Positions 1-5,934 of a stretch of DNA of 6,988 bases are shown here, one piece after another (the first letter of the stretch is position 1; each line of letters starts with the position of its first letter). Source of the DNA: Oscillospiraceae bacterium (lineage in GTDB: Bacteria > Bacillota > Clostridia > Oscillospirales > Oscillospiraceae); contig JAFYIF010000185.1 in NCBI GenBank assembly GCA_017538775.1, forward strand, positions 1 to 6,988, in the 5' to 3' direction. The notes below the pieces were generated by a model that did no database searches, had not been told where the DNA came from, and was given only the letters and a program-made list of their open reading frames with translations. A program made the translations under genes and the position numbers.

Positions 1-311
1 GCCACGGCGTCGCACAGGCCGCGCTCGATCAGCTCCCGCGCCTCCGCCATGGCCTGGATGGGACCGGCCCCGCTGCGATAGCTGCGGATCGCCGGGAGGT
101 CGGCGCTGTCCAGGATCTCAAAATAGAAGCGGTTTCCGGCTTCAAAGGCGTCCAGCAGGGGGTCGATGAAGCCGTAGGCCAGCCGCAGCCCGGCCTCCCG
201 CAGCCGGGCCAGATCCTGCGCGGCGTCGGAGAAGAAATCTCTCAGATACGGGACCGTCAGCTGCGCGCCGGAGCGGTCTTCGGTCTGCTTTGCGTATAGT
301 ACCTTTGTCAT
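1..311 (-). CDS. Thiolase-like protein, N-terminal fragment (runs off left edge)
   Basis: The visible part is 103 residues, starting MTKVLYAKQTEDRSG; the gene continues past position 1. The ATG at 309-311 follows a GAAAGGCGG ribosome binding site with a 7-nt spacer, and a good -10 box lies upstream. Residues 62-103 (from FYFEILDSADLPAIRS to the edge) have the shape of a thiolase or ketoacyl-synthase N-terminal half: a strand, then a Ser-Gly-Ala-Gly turn near residues 80-83, then a helix and an I-x-x-G-x-x-D ending, as around the nucleophile of thiolases. The position where thiolases carry the active-site cysteine appears to be Arg79 here, so this may be a non-catalytic or divergent family member. 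The family call is a weak pattern match; the rest of the gene is needed. It is divergent from the transporter operon, and no functional link is evident. Confidence 0.4.
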   Translation of the reverse strand, partial: MTKVLYAKQTEDRSGAQLTVPYLRDFFSDAAQDLARLREAGLRLAYGFIDPLLDAFEAGNRFYFEILDSADLPAIRSYRSGAGPIQAMAEARELIERGLCDAV

Positions 312-345
312 GGGAAAGCCGCCTTTCGTTCGGATATTTGCCTCT

Positions 346-374
346 ATTATATCCGGAAGCTTTGCCGGGCGCAA
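346..374 (-). promoter_or_regulatory. Promoter of the left-edge gene
   Basis: Read on the minus strand, a perfect TATAAT lies at 346-351 and a weak -35 (TTGCGC, 369-374) stands 17 bp upstream. Transcription would start near 339, giving a leader of about 28 nt before the ATG at 311. The -35 overlaps an imperfect palindrome, GGCGCAAGCGCC (368-379), which could be an operator but may be chance in GC-rich DNA. Confidence 0.55.
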
Positions 375-466
375 GCGCCGCTCCGTCAAATTCTACAAGC
401 CGTCCCCGCGTTCCCGCTCCCCTCTCTCCATTCCCCATGAAATGTCGGCGCGGGGGGACTTCTTTC

Positions 467-495
467 TTGACTTTGCTTGGTTAAAGTTATATAGT
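467..495 (+). promoter_or_regulatory. Promoter of the ABC transporter operon
   Basis: TTGACT (467-472) and TATAGT (490-495) are each one base off consensus and are separated by exactly 17 bp, in a locally AT-rich patch within GC-rich DNA. Transcription should start near 502, leaving a leader of about 33 nt. That leader is too short for a T-box or other riboswitch, so tryptophan-tRNA control of the kind known for some Firmicute trpXYZ operons is not seen here. Confidence 0.75.
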
Positions 496-534
496 GACTC
501 TAATCTCAAAACTGAAAAAGTGAGGTATTCCAAC

Positions 535-1554
535 ATGAAAAAGCTGATCCCCGTCCTGCTGGCCCTGTGCCTGATCGCAGGTCTGGCGGCCTGCGGCAGC
601 ACCCCCGCCGCCCCGGCCACCGAGGCTCCCGCCCCCGACGCCCCCGCCACCGAGGAACCCGCCGCCGAGAAGACCTACGTCATCGGCATCTGCCAGCTGG
701 TCCAGCACGACGCGCTGGACGCCGCCACCCTGGGCTTCCGTGACGCCGTCACCGAGGGCCTGGGCGCGGAGAACGTCCGCTTTGACGAGCAGAACGCCAG
801 CGGCGACAGCGCCACCTGCTCCACCATCTGCACCAGCTTCGTGGCCGCCAACGTGGACCTGATCATGGCCAACGCCACCCCGGCCCTCCAGGCCGCCGTC
901 AGCGCCACCACCACCATCCCCATCCTGGGCACCAGCGTCACCGACTACGGCGGAGCCCTGAACCTGGACATGGACCCCGCTGTCGGCACCGGCACCAACG
1001 TCTCCGGCTCCAGCGACGGCGTCCCGGGCCAGCTCTACGCCGACCTGGTGGTGGAACTGCTGCCTGAGGCCCAGAAGGTCAACATCCTCTACTGCTCCGC
1101 CGAGGCCAACAGCGTCATCCAGGCCGACGACTTCATCGCCTGCATGGACGAGATGGGCATCGCCACCGAGGTCTTCACCTTCGCCGACAGCAACGACATC
1201 CAGATGGTCGCCACCGCCGCCGCCGAGAACTGCGACGCCATCTACATCCCCACCGACAACGCTGCCGCCAGCAACATGACCATCATCCGCAACATCACCG
1301 AGGCCGCCGGCCTGCCCGTGATCTGCGGTGAGGAGAACATGTGCGCCAACGGCGGTCTGGCCACCGTCAGCATCAGCTATTACGACATCGGCTACACCTG
1401 CGGTCAGCAGGCCGTGGAGATCCTCCTGAACGGCGCGGACGTGTCCGCCATGCCCATCGCCTACGCGCAGGACCCCGTGAAGGAGTACAACGCCGCATAT
1501 GCCGAGGCCATCGGCTATGAGATGCCGGAGGGCTTTGTCGCCATCGGCGGCTGA
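535..1554 (+). CDS. ABC transporter substrate-binding lipoprotein (TrpX-like, PF04392 type)
   Basis: This 339-residue extracellular binding protein should capture a small substrate and deliver it to the permease encoded next. The signal peptide starts MKKLIPVLLALCLIAG and ends in a lipobox (LAAC), with Cys20 as the lipidation site. An Ala/Pro/Glu linker follows (about residues 22-46), then the two-lobed domain. Family landmarks include the IGICQLVQHDALD stretch (50-62), the ANATPALQAA segment, the VTDYGGAL loop and a NVSGSSDGVP turn, matching the uncharacterised or TrpX-type binding proteins of PF04392/COG2984. The ATG at 535 was chosen because it has a GTGAGG ribosome binding site (520-525), a promoter just upstream and the signal peptide directly after it; the same frame is open back to 310, but that part is not protein-like. 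Third codon positions are almost all C, suggesting high expression. Relatives import tryptophan or tyrosine, but the substrate here cannot be read from sequence. Confidence 0.92.
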   Translation: MKKLIPVLLALCLIAGLAACGSTPAAPATEAPAPDAPATEEPAAEKTYVIGICQLVQHDALDAATLGFRDAVTEGLGAENVRFDEQNASGDSATCSTICTSFVAANVDLIMANATPALQAAVSATTTIPILGTSVTDYGGALNLDMDPAVGTGTNVSGSSDGVPGQLYADLVVELLPEAQKVNILYCSAEANSVIQADDFIACMDEMGIATEVFTFADSNDIQMVATAAAENCDAIYIPTDNAAASNMTIIRNITEAAGLPVICGEENMCANGGLATVSISYYDIGYTCGQQAVEILLNGADVSAMPIAYAQDPVKEYNAAYAEAIGYEMPEGFVAIGG

Positions 1555-1591
1555 GACCCGAGCGCGTAAATCCAAACCCGTCATACAGACA

Positions 1592-1713
1592 TGTCATTGC
1601 GAGGAGCGCAGCGACGTGGCGATCCCCTCCTTCCACGCAAGGCCCCCACGCCGTTCTTCCCGCCACTGACCGGGGGATTGCCACACCAGTCTGCGGACTG
1701 GTTCGCAATGACA
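1592..1713. repeat. 122-bp REP/MITE-like inverted-repeat element
   Basis: The element is bounded by perfect 11-bp inverted ends, TGTCATTGCGA (1592-1602) and TCGCAATGACA (1703-1713). Inside lies a second inverted pair, GTGGCGATCCCC (1616-1627) and GGGGATTGCCAC (1673-1684), with one mismatch. The right half also holds its own perfect hairpin, ACCAGTCTGCGGACTGGT (1685-1702). The nested symmetry indicates a mobile or REP-type non-coding repeat and not a gene. Repeats with a TCATTGCGAGGAGCG-type end are, from memory, dispersed in many bacterial genomes including gut Firmicutes. No transposase is present, so it could only move through one encoded elsewhere. It sits between the binding-protein and permease genes and may fold in the mRNA. 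Confidence 0.8.
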
Positions 1714-1723
1714 GCGTAATTCA

Positions 1724-1753
1724 AGGCCCCCGCCGAAAAAACGGCGGGGGCTT
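1724..1753 (+). terminator. Intercistronic GC hairpin, attenuator or partial terminator
   Basis: A perfect 10-bp stem, GCCCCCGCCG (1726-1735) with CGGCGGGGGC (1742-1751), encloses a loop of six A; one G-U and one A-U pair extend it to 12 bp. Only TT-ACTAT follows, so the U-tract is poor. No promoter is visible between it and the permease start at 1802, so complete termination would silence the permease and ATPase. It is better read as a partial terminator or 3'-end stabiliser that raises binding-protein mRNA over the downstream genes. Confidence 0.6.
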
Positions 1754-1801
1754 ACTATCCCCGGCAAACGCATCCACTGAAACCGCGATACGGAGGACTT
1801 T

Positions 1802-2782
1802 ATGGCTGAATATCTCTCCCTGCTGGACCCCGGCGCGCTGCTGCGGGCCTGTCCCGGCGGCATCGCCCAGGGGCTGGTCTGGGGCATCATGGCCCTGGGC
1901 GTCTACTTCACGTTCCGCATCCTGGACCTGGCCGACCTGACCGTGGACGGCAGCTTCGCCACCGGCGGCGCGGTCTGCATCATGCTGATCGTCCAGGGCT
2001 GGAACCCGGAGCTGGCCCTGGTGGTCTGCTGCCTCACCGGCGTGCTGGCGGGCATCGTCACCGGCCTGCTGCACACCAAACTGGGCATCCCCGCAATCCT
2101 GGCGGGCATTTTGACCCAGATCTCCCTCTACTCCATCAACCTGAACATCATGGGCAAGGCCAACCAGGCCATCAACGCCGGAGCCGTGAGTCTGCGCATC
2201 ACCAGCAACGCCCTGCTGCTCTGGCGCACCATCGGCATCAGCGCCGCCGTGGCCCTGGCGCTCATCGCCGTCCTCTACTGCTATCTGGGCACGGAGAACG
2301 GCTGCGCCTTCCGCGCCACCGGCAACAACCAGGCCATGAGCCGCGCCCAGGGCATCAACGTGGACCGGATGAAGATCATCGGCCTGGCCCTGTCCAACGG
2401 CCTGGTCGCCCTCTCCGGCGGGATGCTCTCCCAGTATCAGGGCTTCGCCGATGTGAACATGGGCCGCGGGGCCATCGTCATCGGCCTGGCCGCCGTCATC
2501 ATCGGCGAGGTGCTGGGCGAGCTGATTCTGGGCAAGCGGATGAACTATTTCCTGCGCCTGGTCTTCACCGTCATCGGCAGCATCGTCTATTACCTGGTCT
2601 ATGTGCTGGTGCTGTGGCTGAAGTTCCCGGCCAACGACATGAAGCTGCTGACCGCCATCGTCGTGGCCATCTTCCTGGCCGTGCCCTATCTGCAAAAGAA
2701 GCGGAAGAACTCCTTCCGCCACGCCGGACAGCTGGCCGCCCGCGAGCTGGGAAAGGAGATCTCGAAAGATGCTGAGACTTGA
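1802..2782 (+). CDS. ABC transporter permease (TrpY-like, COG4120 type)
   Basis: This 326-residue integral membrane protein is the channel of the importer. It has roughly eight to nine hydrophobic segments, for example residues 21-40, 55-66, 71-90, 143-161, 224-238, 252-273 and 282-296, and ends in a basic cytoplasmic tail. Family landmarks are LTVDGSFATGG (46-56), LAGILTQISLYSINLNIMG (100-118) and RATGNNQAMSRAQGIN (171-186), typical of the branched-chain-type permeases that pair with TrpX-like binding proteins. GGAGG (1792-1796) lies 5 nt before the ATG. The gene runs 14 bp into the ATPase gene, so translation is probably coupled. The substrate is not known. Confidence 0.9.
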   Translation: MAEYLSLLDPGALLRACPGGIAQGLVWGIMALGVYFTFRILDLADLTVDGSFATGGAVCIMLIVQGWNPELALVVCCLTGVLAGIVTGLLHTKLGIPAILAGILTQISLYSINLNIMGKANQAINAGAVSLRITSNALLLWRTIGISAAVALALIAVLYCYLGTENGCAFRATGNNQAMSRAQGINVDRMKIIGLALSNGLVALSGGMLSQYQGFADVNMGRGAIVIGLAAVIIGEVLGELILGKRMNYFLRLVFTVIGSIVYYLVYVLVLWLKFPANDMKLLTAIVVAIFLAVPYLQKKRKNSFRHAGQLAARELGKEISKDAET

Positions 2783-3563
2783 GCGCATTTCCAAGACCTT
2801 CAACCCCGGCACCATCAATGAGAAACCCGCCCTGCGGGAGCTGAGTTTGCATCTGGCCCCGGGCGAGTTCGTGACGGTCATCGGCGGCAACGGCGCGGGC
2901 AAAAGCACGATGCTGAACGCCGTGGCGGGCACCTGGCCGGTGGACGGGGGCCGCATCACCATCGACGGCGCGGACGTGACCGCCCTGCCGGAGTTCAAGC
3001 GGGCGAAATACATCGGGCGGGTCTTCCAGGACCCGATGCTGGGCACCGCGCCGGACATGTGGCTGGAGGAAAACCTGGCCCTGGCCCTGCGCCGCGGCCA
3101 GCCCCGCAGCCTGCGCTGGGGCATCTCCGAACGGGAGCGGGCGCTGTTCCGGGAGCAGCTTGCCCAGCTCGGCCTGGGGCTGGAGGACCGGATGAGCAGC
3201 AAGGTGGGTCTGCTCTCCGGCGGCCAGCGCCAGGCGCTGACCCTGCTGATGGCCTCCCTCAAGCAGCCCAAGCTGCTGCTGCTGGACGAGCACACCGCCG
3301 CCCTGGACCCCAAGACGGCGGCCAAGGTGCTGGAGCTCAGCGACCAGATCGTCAGCCGCCACAGCCTCACCACCCTGATGGTGACCCACAATATGCGCGA
3401 CGCCATTCGCCACGGCAACCGCCTGATCATGCTCAACGCGGGCAAGATCGTGGTGGACGTGCGCGGCGAGGAGAAGCAGAAGCTCACCGTGAAAGCCCTG
3501 ATGGACCTGTTCAGCGCCGCCAGCGGAGTGGACGAGGCGGACGATAAACTGCTGTTGGGGTGA
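2769..3563 (+). CDS. ABC transporter ATP-binding protein (TrpZ-like, COG1101 type)
   Basis: This 264-residue cytoplasmic ATPase powers the importer. All nucleotide-binding motifs are intact: Walker A GGNGAGKS (39-46), Q-loop Gln87 in VFQDP, signature LSGGQ (149-153), Walker B LLLLDE (169-174), D-loop AALD (177-180) and switch His207 in VTHN. The DEHTAALDP form of the Walker B/D-loop region is characteristic of the ATPases that accompany TrpXY-type proteins. AAAGGAG (2752-2758), inside the permease gene, precedes the ATG by 10 nt. It is the last gene of the operon, with a strong terminator 20 bp after the stop codon. Confidence 0.93.
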   Translation: MLRLERISKTFNPGTINEKPALRELSLHLAPGEFVTVIGGNGAGKSTMLNAVAGTWPVDGGRITIDGADVTALPEFKRAKYIGRVFQDPMLGTAPDMWLEENLALALRRGQPRSLRWGISERERALFREQLAQLGLGLEDRMSSKVGLLSGGQRQALTLLMASLKQPKLLLLDEHTAALDPKTAAKVLELSDQIVSRHSLTTLMVTHNMRDAIRHGNRLIMLNAGKIVVDVRGEEKQKLTVKALMDLFSAASGVDEADDKLLLG

Positions 3564-3583
3564 GAAAAATCACGCAGAAAACG

Positions 3584-3622
3584 AACACGGAGGAAGCTTG
3601 ATCGGCTCCTCCGTGTTTTTTT
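3584..3622 (+). terminator. Rho-independent terminator, probably bidirectional
   Basis: A perfect 11-bp stem, AACACGGAGGA (3584-3594) with TCCTCCGTGTT (3607-3617), has a 12-nt loop and a run of seven T (3616-3622). It ends the ABC operon. Read on the minus strand the same stem begins four bases beyond the stop of the convergent gene at 3621 and is followed by CGTTTT, so it plausibly ends the toxin operon too. Confidence 0.88.
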
Positions 3623-4208
3623 ATGGTTTCATTTCATAATCCGCCAGGTCAATGACCGTAGCAATCGTTTCACGCGGTGACTGGAGTTTCCATTTTCCGT
3701 GGGTTTGTAGGAACGCCGTAAGCTCCTTGTGAATGGGCTCCACAGACAGCATGTACTCATGGGAAATTGTGCCAAGAAAGAGCTTCGTTTGATGGAAGAA
3801 GCACAGATCCTCCAAAGTCAGGCCCAGGTCGGTACAGTGATCTCCCTTTGAAAATTTGCGCAGAAAGATGTCATCGAAATACCGGAGCAGAATCTCTTTC
3901 GCGGCAGGCTCCGCCCGATAGAGCATGGTATGAACGTTTCCATAGCACCCTTCCGGCAGATTGCGGAAATCATAGCCATACCAGACCGGCGTTTCGATCT
4001 CTCTGTCCAGAAAGGGGAACAATTCCTCCTCCAAAGACGCATCGTTGCTGATCTCGCCCCAACGGGAGCGGTTCATGGAAAAGAACGTTGCATGACGAAA
4101 GCAGACATCCATCAGCGCGTGAAACGCATCAAAGGAGAGTGTGTTCGGCTCGGGATAGTCTTCAAAAGCGATAAAATCATACATGAGCTCTTCTGTTTTT
4201 TCGTTCAC
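3621..4208 (-). CDS. Unrecognised protein, last gene of the toxin operon
   Basis: I do not recognise this 195-residue protein. It looks soluble, with no signal peptide or membrane segment. It is rich in aromatic and acidic residues, with stretches such as MYDFIAFEDYPEPN near the N-terminus, WYGYDFRNLPEGCYGNVHTM in the middle and LTLEDLCFFHQTKLFLGTISHE towards the C-terminus. The start is uncertain. The GTG at 4206-4208 makes a 4-bp GTGA overlap with the stop of the HepT gene, the same packing as elsewhere in the operon, but lacks a good ribosome binding site. The ATG at 4182-4184 (187 residues) has only a close GAAGAG. A longer TTG start at 4235 has no ribosome binding site. By position it could modulate or accompany the MntA-HepT pair, or be an immunity-type protein; this is inference from context alone. 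It is likely real because it is long, fills the space exactly and ends at a terminator. Confidence 0.7.
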   Translation of the reverse strand: MNEKTEELMYDFIAFEDYPEPNTLSFDAFHALMDVCFRHATFFSMNRSRWGEISNDASLEEELFPFLDREIETPVWYGYDFRNLPEGCYGNVHTMLYRAEPAAKEILLRYFDDIFLRKFSKGDHCTDLGLTLEDLCFFHQTKLFLGTISHEYMLSVEPIHKELTAFLQTHGKWKLQSPRETIATVIDLADYEMKP

Positions 4209-4564
4209 GCCTGGGAAGGTGCTTGCTCCTTGCAAATCCGTCTGACCCGTTCGGCAAATAGCGGCATCTCATCAAAGATGACTTCCACGATCACGGACCA
4301 GTTGATCCCCTCATAGTCATGGACAAGCCGATGCCGCAGACCGGAAACGACAGCCCAGGGCACATCGGGATATTGGGATTTCAGTTCCGTACTCAGCTTA
4401 TAGACCTGTTCGCCGATGTTGTAGAGAGGCGTGGTGAGCGCCCACTGTGTAAACGCGTCTTCCATCAGCGCCTCCCGCGTGATACCGCGCTGTCTGATCT
4501 GCGCTTCCGCAGCGGCCCAGGTGCTTACAATCTTTTTCAAGCGTTCCAAATCCGATTTCTTCAT
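4205..4564 (-). CDS. hepT: HepT-like HEPN RNase toxin (DUF86)
   Basis: This 119-residue, largely helical protein is the toxin of an MntA-HepT module; HepT proteins are HEPN-fold RNases. The catalytic signature R-x4-6-H-x-Y is present as Arg77, His82 and Tyr84 in the LRHRLVHDY segment, and the helix around residues 43-58 (LTTPLYNIGEQVYKLS) matches the family. The tyrosine of this motif is the known site of AMP modification by MntA in characterised pairs. The ATG overlaps the nucleotidyltransferase stop as ATGA, so the two are translationally coupled with the antitoxin first. It is slightly shorter than characterised HepT proteins (about 130-140 residues, from memory), but all key residues are there, so it should be active. 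Confidence 0.85.
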   Translation of the reverse strand: MKKSDLERLKKIVSTWAAAEAQIRQRGITREALMEDAFTQWALTTPLYNIGEQVYKLSTELKSQYPDVPWAVVSGLRHRLVHDYEGINWSVIVEVIFDEMPLFAERVRRICKEQAPSQA

Positions 4565-4851
4565 GCAATTTGCTTTCCCTCTCTCATCAGCGTCTCATAA
4601 AACGGCGTCCCGACATTTACTTCGCAAATCTCAAAGGCGTCCACATCTTTTCCGGTCAACTCCCGCAGATCCTCAGCGAACGCGAAAATGTCGGGTCTGT
4701 TGAAATGCGCGCCGCCGATGACCACCACGTCAATGTCGGATTCCTCCGTAGCGTCCCCACGGGCATAGGAGCCGAACAGCAGCGCCGATTCCGCGTGATA
4801 GCGACTGAGCAACTCCCGGATCGACTGTTCCACATTTGTCCTGGTAAGCAC
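4561..4851 (-). CDS. mntA: MntA-like minimal nucleotidyltransferase antitoxin
   Basis: This 96-residue protein has the nucleotidyltransferase signature GS-x10-D-x-D exactly: Gly27, Ser28, Asp39 and Asp41 in the segment from LFGSYARGD to SDIDVVV. Asp71, in KDVDAFEI, is the likely third metal ligand. Such proteins neutralise HepT by transferring AMP to the tyrosine of its active-site motif. The start is taken as GTG (4849-4851) because AGAAAGGAG lies 7 nt upstream. The frame stays open to 4974, but that extension is arginine-rich, lacks family similarity and overlaps the upstream gene. It follows the TNT partner gene after a 46-bp gap, with no clear promoter in the gap, and overlaps the HepT gene by 4 bp. 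Confidence 0.85.
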   Translation of the reverse strand: MLTRTNVEQSIRELLSRYHAESALLFGSYARGDATEESDIDVVVIGGAHFNRPDIFAFAEDLRELTGKDVDAFEICEVNVGTPFYETLMREGKQIA

Positions 4852-4858
4852 AGCGCAT

Positions 4859-4867
4859 CTCCTTTCT
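4859..4867 (-). promoter_or_regulatory. Ribosome binding site that fixes the MntA GTG start
   Basis: On the minus strand AGAAAGGAG stands 7 nt before GTG at 4851. No comparable site precedes the in-frame codons further upstream, which is why the shorter protein was chosen. Confidence 0.75.
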
Positions 4868-4897
4868 GACCGACCCGACTGACCTATTCCCAGCGAT

Positions 4898-5392
4898 TCA
4901 GACCTCAGAAACCTTCCCCGCTGTCGTGGGCGGCTCGATCGTGTTGGTATTCTTTTTCTTTCTCTCGGATGCATACGTGCGTAAAACCGGATACAGACCG
5001 GACAATCCTTCTACCAGTTTCAGTCTTGCGCCTCCCGTGCGAAGCACACGCAATGCCTGCGTCGTTTTTTTCCGCTCCCGCGAATCTGCCCGAAGGAGAC
5101 GACGAAACTCGTTCTGCATGGCTTGAGACTGGACATCGTTTTCTGCCAGACGGTCCAGCATTTGCAGACAGGCTGCGCGCAGATTCAGGCTGGTAAACGG
5201 GGCATAGTGCTGGCCCCGCTCCCCATCATAGACTTCCCAGCCATGATCTGTCCGTTCAAGACAGACGCATTCCTCGCCGTAGCCGCCCACTGAATATTGC
5301 TCAGAGAGGATACCATTGCTTCGCAGGACGCGCTCCAGGACACGCAGTACACTCTGCTCCTGCGTCAGAACACGAATTTGAACTTTGCTCAT
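4898..5392 (-). CDS. Partner of the TNT toxin, putative immunity protein
   Basis: This is a 164-residue soluble protein without signal or membrane segments. The N-terminal half (about 1-90) looks like a compact alpha/beta domain with GGYGEECVCLERTDHGWEVY (36-55), DGERGQHYAPFTS (56-68) and a closing helix. That layout vaguely resembles small immunity domains of the Imm59 kind, but I cannot confirm a family. The C-terminal half (about 91-164) is very basic (RRLLRADSRERKK, later SERKKK) and ends in a low-complexity tail. Its ATG overlaps the TNT stop as ATGA, with GGAGGAGG 7 nt before it, so it is made together with the toxin. In polymorphic toxin loci the gene directly after the toxin is usually its immunity gene; that is the basis for the role. 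An adaptor or regulator role is possible. Confidence 0.7.
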   Translation of the reverse strand: MSKVQIRVLTQEQSVLRVLERVLRSNGILSEQYSVGGYGEECVCLERTDHGWEVYDGERGQHYAPFTSLNLRAACLQMLDRLAENDVQSQAMQNEFRRLLRADSRERKKTTQALRVLRTGGARLKLVEGLSGLYPVLRTYASERKKKNTNTIEPPTTAGKVSEV

Positions 5393-5874
5393 ACCGCGAC
5401 CTCCTCCAAAACGTGCTTTCTGCGGGTCAGCTCCCGAATGCTGTTGGGATGCAAATACTGAACGCCGCCGCCTGCGCTGTCAAACATGGGTGCTACACGC
5501 CCCCGCTTCACGATGCAGAATACCTTCATCCCATCCGCTACCACCCGGTATTCGTGGTACTCCACCGTCTCCCGCACATATGGAAGACCCAGTGTTTCAT
5601 AGGGCGTGTGGAGCGGTGCGGTGAAATGTCCCCGCTCCGAGCCGTAGCGCAGAAGAAGGGTACCCTTGGGCAGAGAGACCTCCATGAGATAGTCTCCGTT
5701 TTCCTCCCGATGCCGCTGATCAAAGCCGTCGCCATCGGCAAAATCCTGTCGGTAGGCTTCCCATCTGACAACCGGATAATACCCGATCCAATCTCCAGTT
5801 CCGTATTCTGCCCTTGTCAGGCGCACAGGCTCCGTGCCAAGCGGCTCCCCCGCGTCATTTCTGCGTTCCGTCAT
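5389..5874 (-). CDS. TNT-domain protein (NAD+ glycohydrolase toxin family), stand-alone
   Basis: This 161-residue protein is nearly all one TNT domain, the family of the Mycobacterium tuberculosis CpnT toxin, which hydrolyses NAD+. Landmarks in order: DGDGFD (47-52), LPKGTLLLRYGSERGHFTAP (68-87) containing Arg76 and Phe84, the TPYETLGLPY loop (90-99), the VEYHEYRVV strand (104-112), and RVAPMFDSAGGGVQYL (126-141) with the hallmark Gln139. By comparison with TNT enzymes from memory, a second active-site Arg is expected where Leu95 stands, so activity is not certain. There is no signal peptide, WXG100/LXG or repeat delivery region; such toxins are usually the C-terminal end of large secreted proteins. 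The ATG at 5872-5874 has AGGAG 5 nt upstream and is preferred over TTG 5934 and ATG 5907. It is the first gene of the operon. Confidence 0.85.
   Translation of the reverse strand: MTERRNDAGEPLGTEPVRLTRAEYGTGDWIGYYPVVRWEAYRQDFADGDGFDQRHREENGDYLMEVSLPKGTLLLRYGSERGHFTAPLHTPYETLGLPYVRETVEYHEYRVVADGMKVFCIVKRGRVAPMFDSAGGGVQYLHPNSIRELTRRKHVLEEVAV
5400..5407 (-). promoter_or_regulatory. Strong ribosome binding site inside the TNT gene
   Basis: GGAGGAGG, 7 nt before the ATG at 5392, lies in the last codons of the TNT gene. Together with the ATGA overlap it should ensure efficient synthesis of the partner protein. Confidence 0.75.
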
Positions 5875-5879
5875 GGTGT

Positions 5880-5884
5880 CTCCT
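5880..5884 (-). promoter_or_regulatory. Ribosome binding site that fixes the TNT start
   Basis: AGGAG is placed 5 nt before the ATG at 5874. The alternative in-frame starts at 5907 and 5934 have nothing comparable. Confidence 0.65.
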
Positions 5885-5905
5885 GTCTCTGTATCTGGTA
5901 TCTCC

Positions 5906-5934
5906 ATTCTATAGGTATCCCGGCGGATTTGCAA
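5906..5934 (-). promoter_or_regulatory. Candidate promoter directly before the TNT gene
   Basis: On the minus strand TTGCAA (5929-5934) and TAGAAT (5906-5911) are 17 bp apart, four and five of six bases matching consensus. Transcription would start near 5899, about 25 nt before the TNT start codon. Confidence 0.5.

Noticed and set aside
310..534. In-frame N-terminal extension of the binding protein starting at 310
   Set aside because: It would place 75 basic residues before a perfect signal peptide, runs through the operon promoter and lacks a ribosome binding site.
312..534. T-box riboswitch for a tryptophan transporter
   Set aside because: The promoter at 467-495 leaves only about 33 nt of leader, and no T-box core sequence or antiterminator is seen.
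487..1584. Long minus-strand ORF (365 codons) opposite the binding-protein gene
   Set aside because: It is made almost wholly of Gly, Val, Asp and Ala and mirrors the GC-rich codons of the real plus-strand gene; no domain is visible.
1592..1713. CRISPR repeat or small RNA gene
   Set aside because: There is a single nested inverted structure and no repeated unit with spacers; it fits a REP/MITE-type element better.
1721..3487. Long minus-strand ORF (588 codons) opposite the permease and ATPase genes
   Set aside because: It is the shadow of two genes with clear family motifs; its content is His, Gln, Gly and Ala-rich low complexity.
4852..4974. 41-residue N-terminal extension of MntA
   Set aside because: It is arginine-rich and not family-like, overlaps the upstream gene, and a proper ribosome binding site precedes the GTG at 4851.
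3621..5874. Complete mobile element carrying the toxin genes
   Set aside because: No transposase, integrase, terminal inverted repeats or duplicated att sequence could be found at either end.
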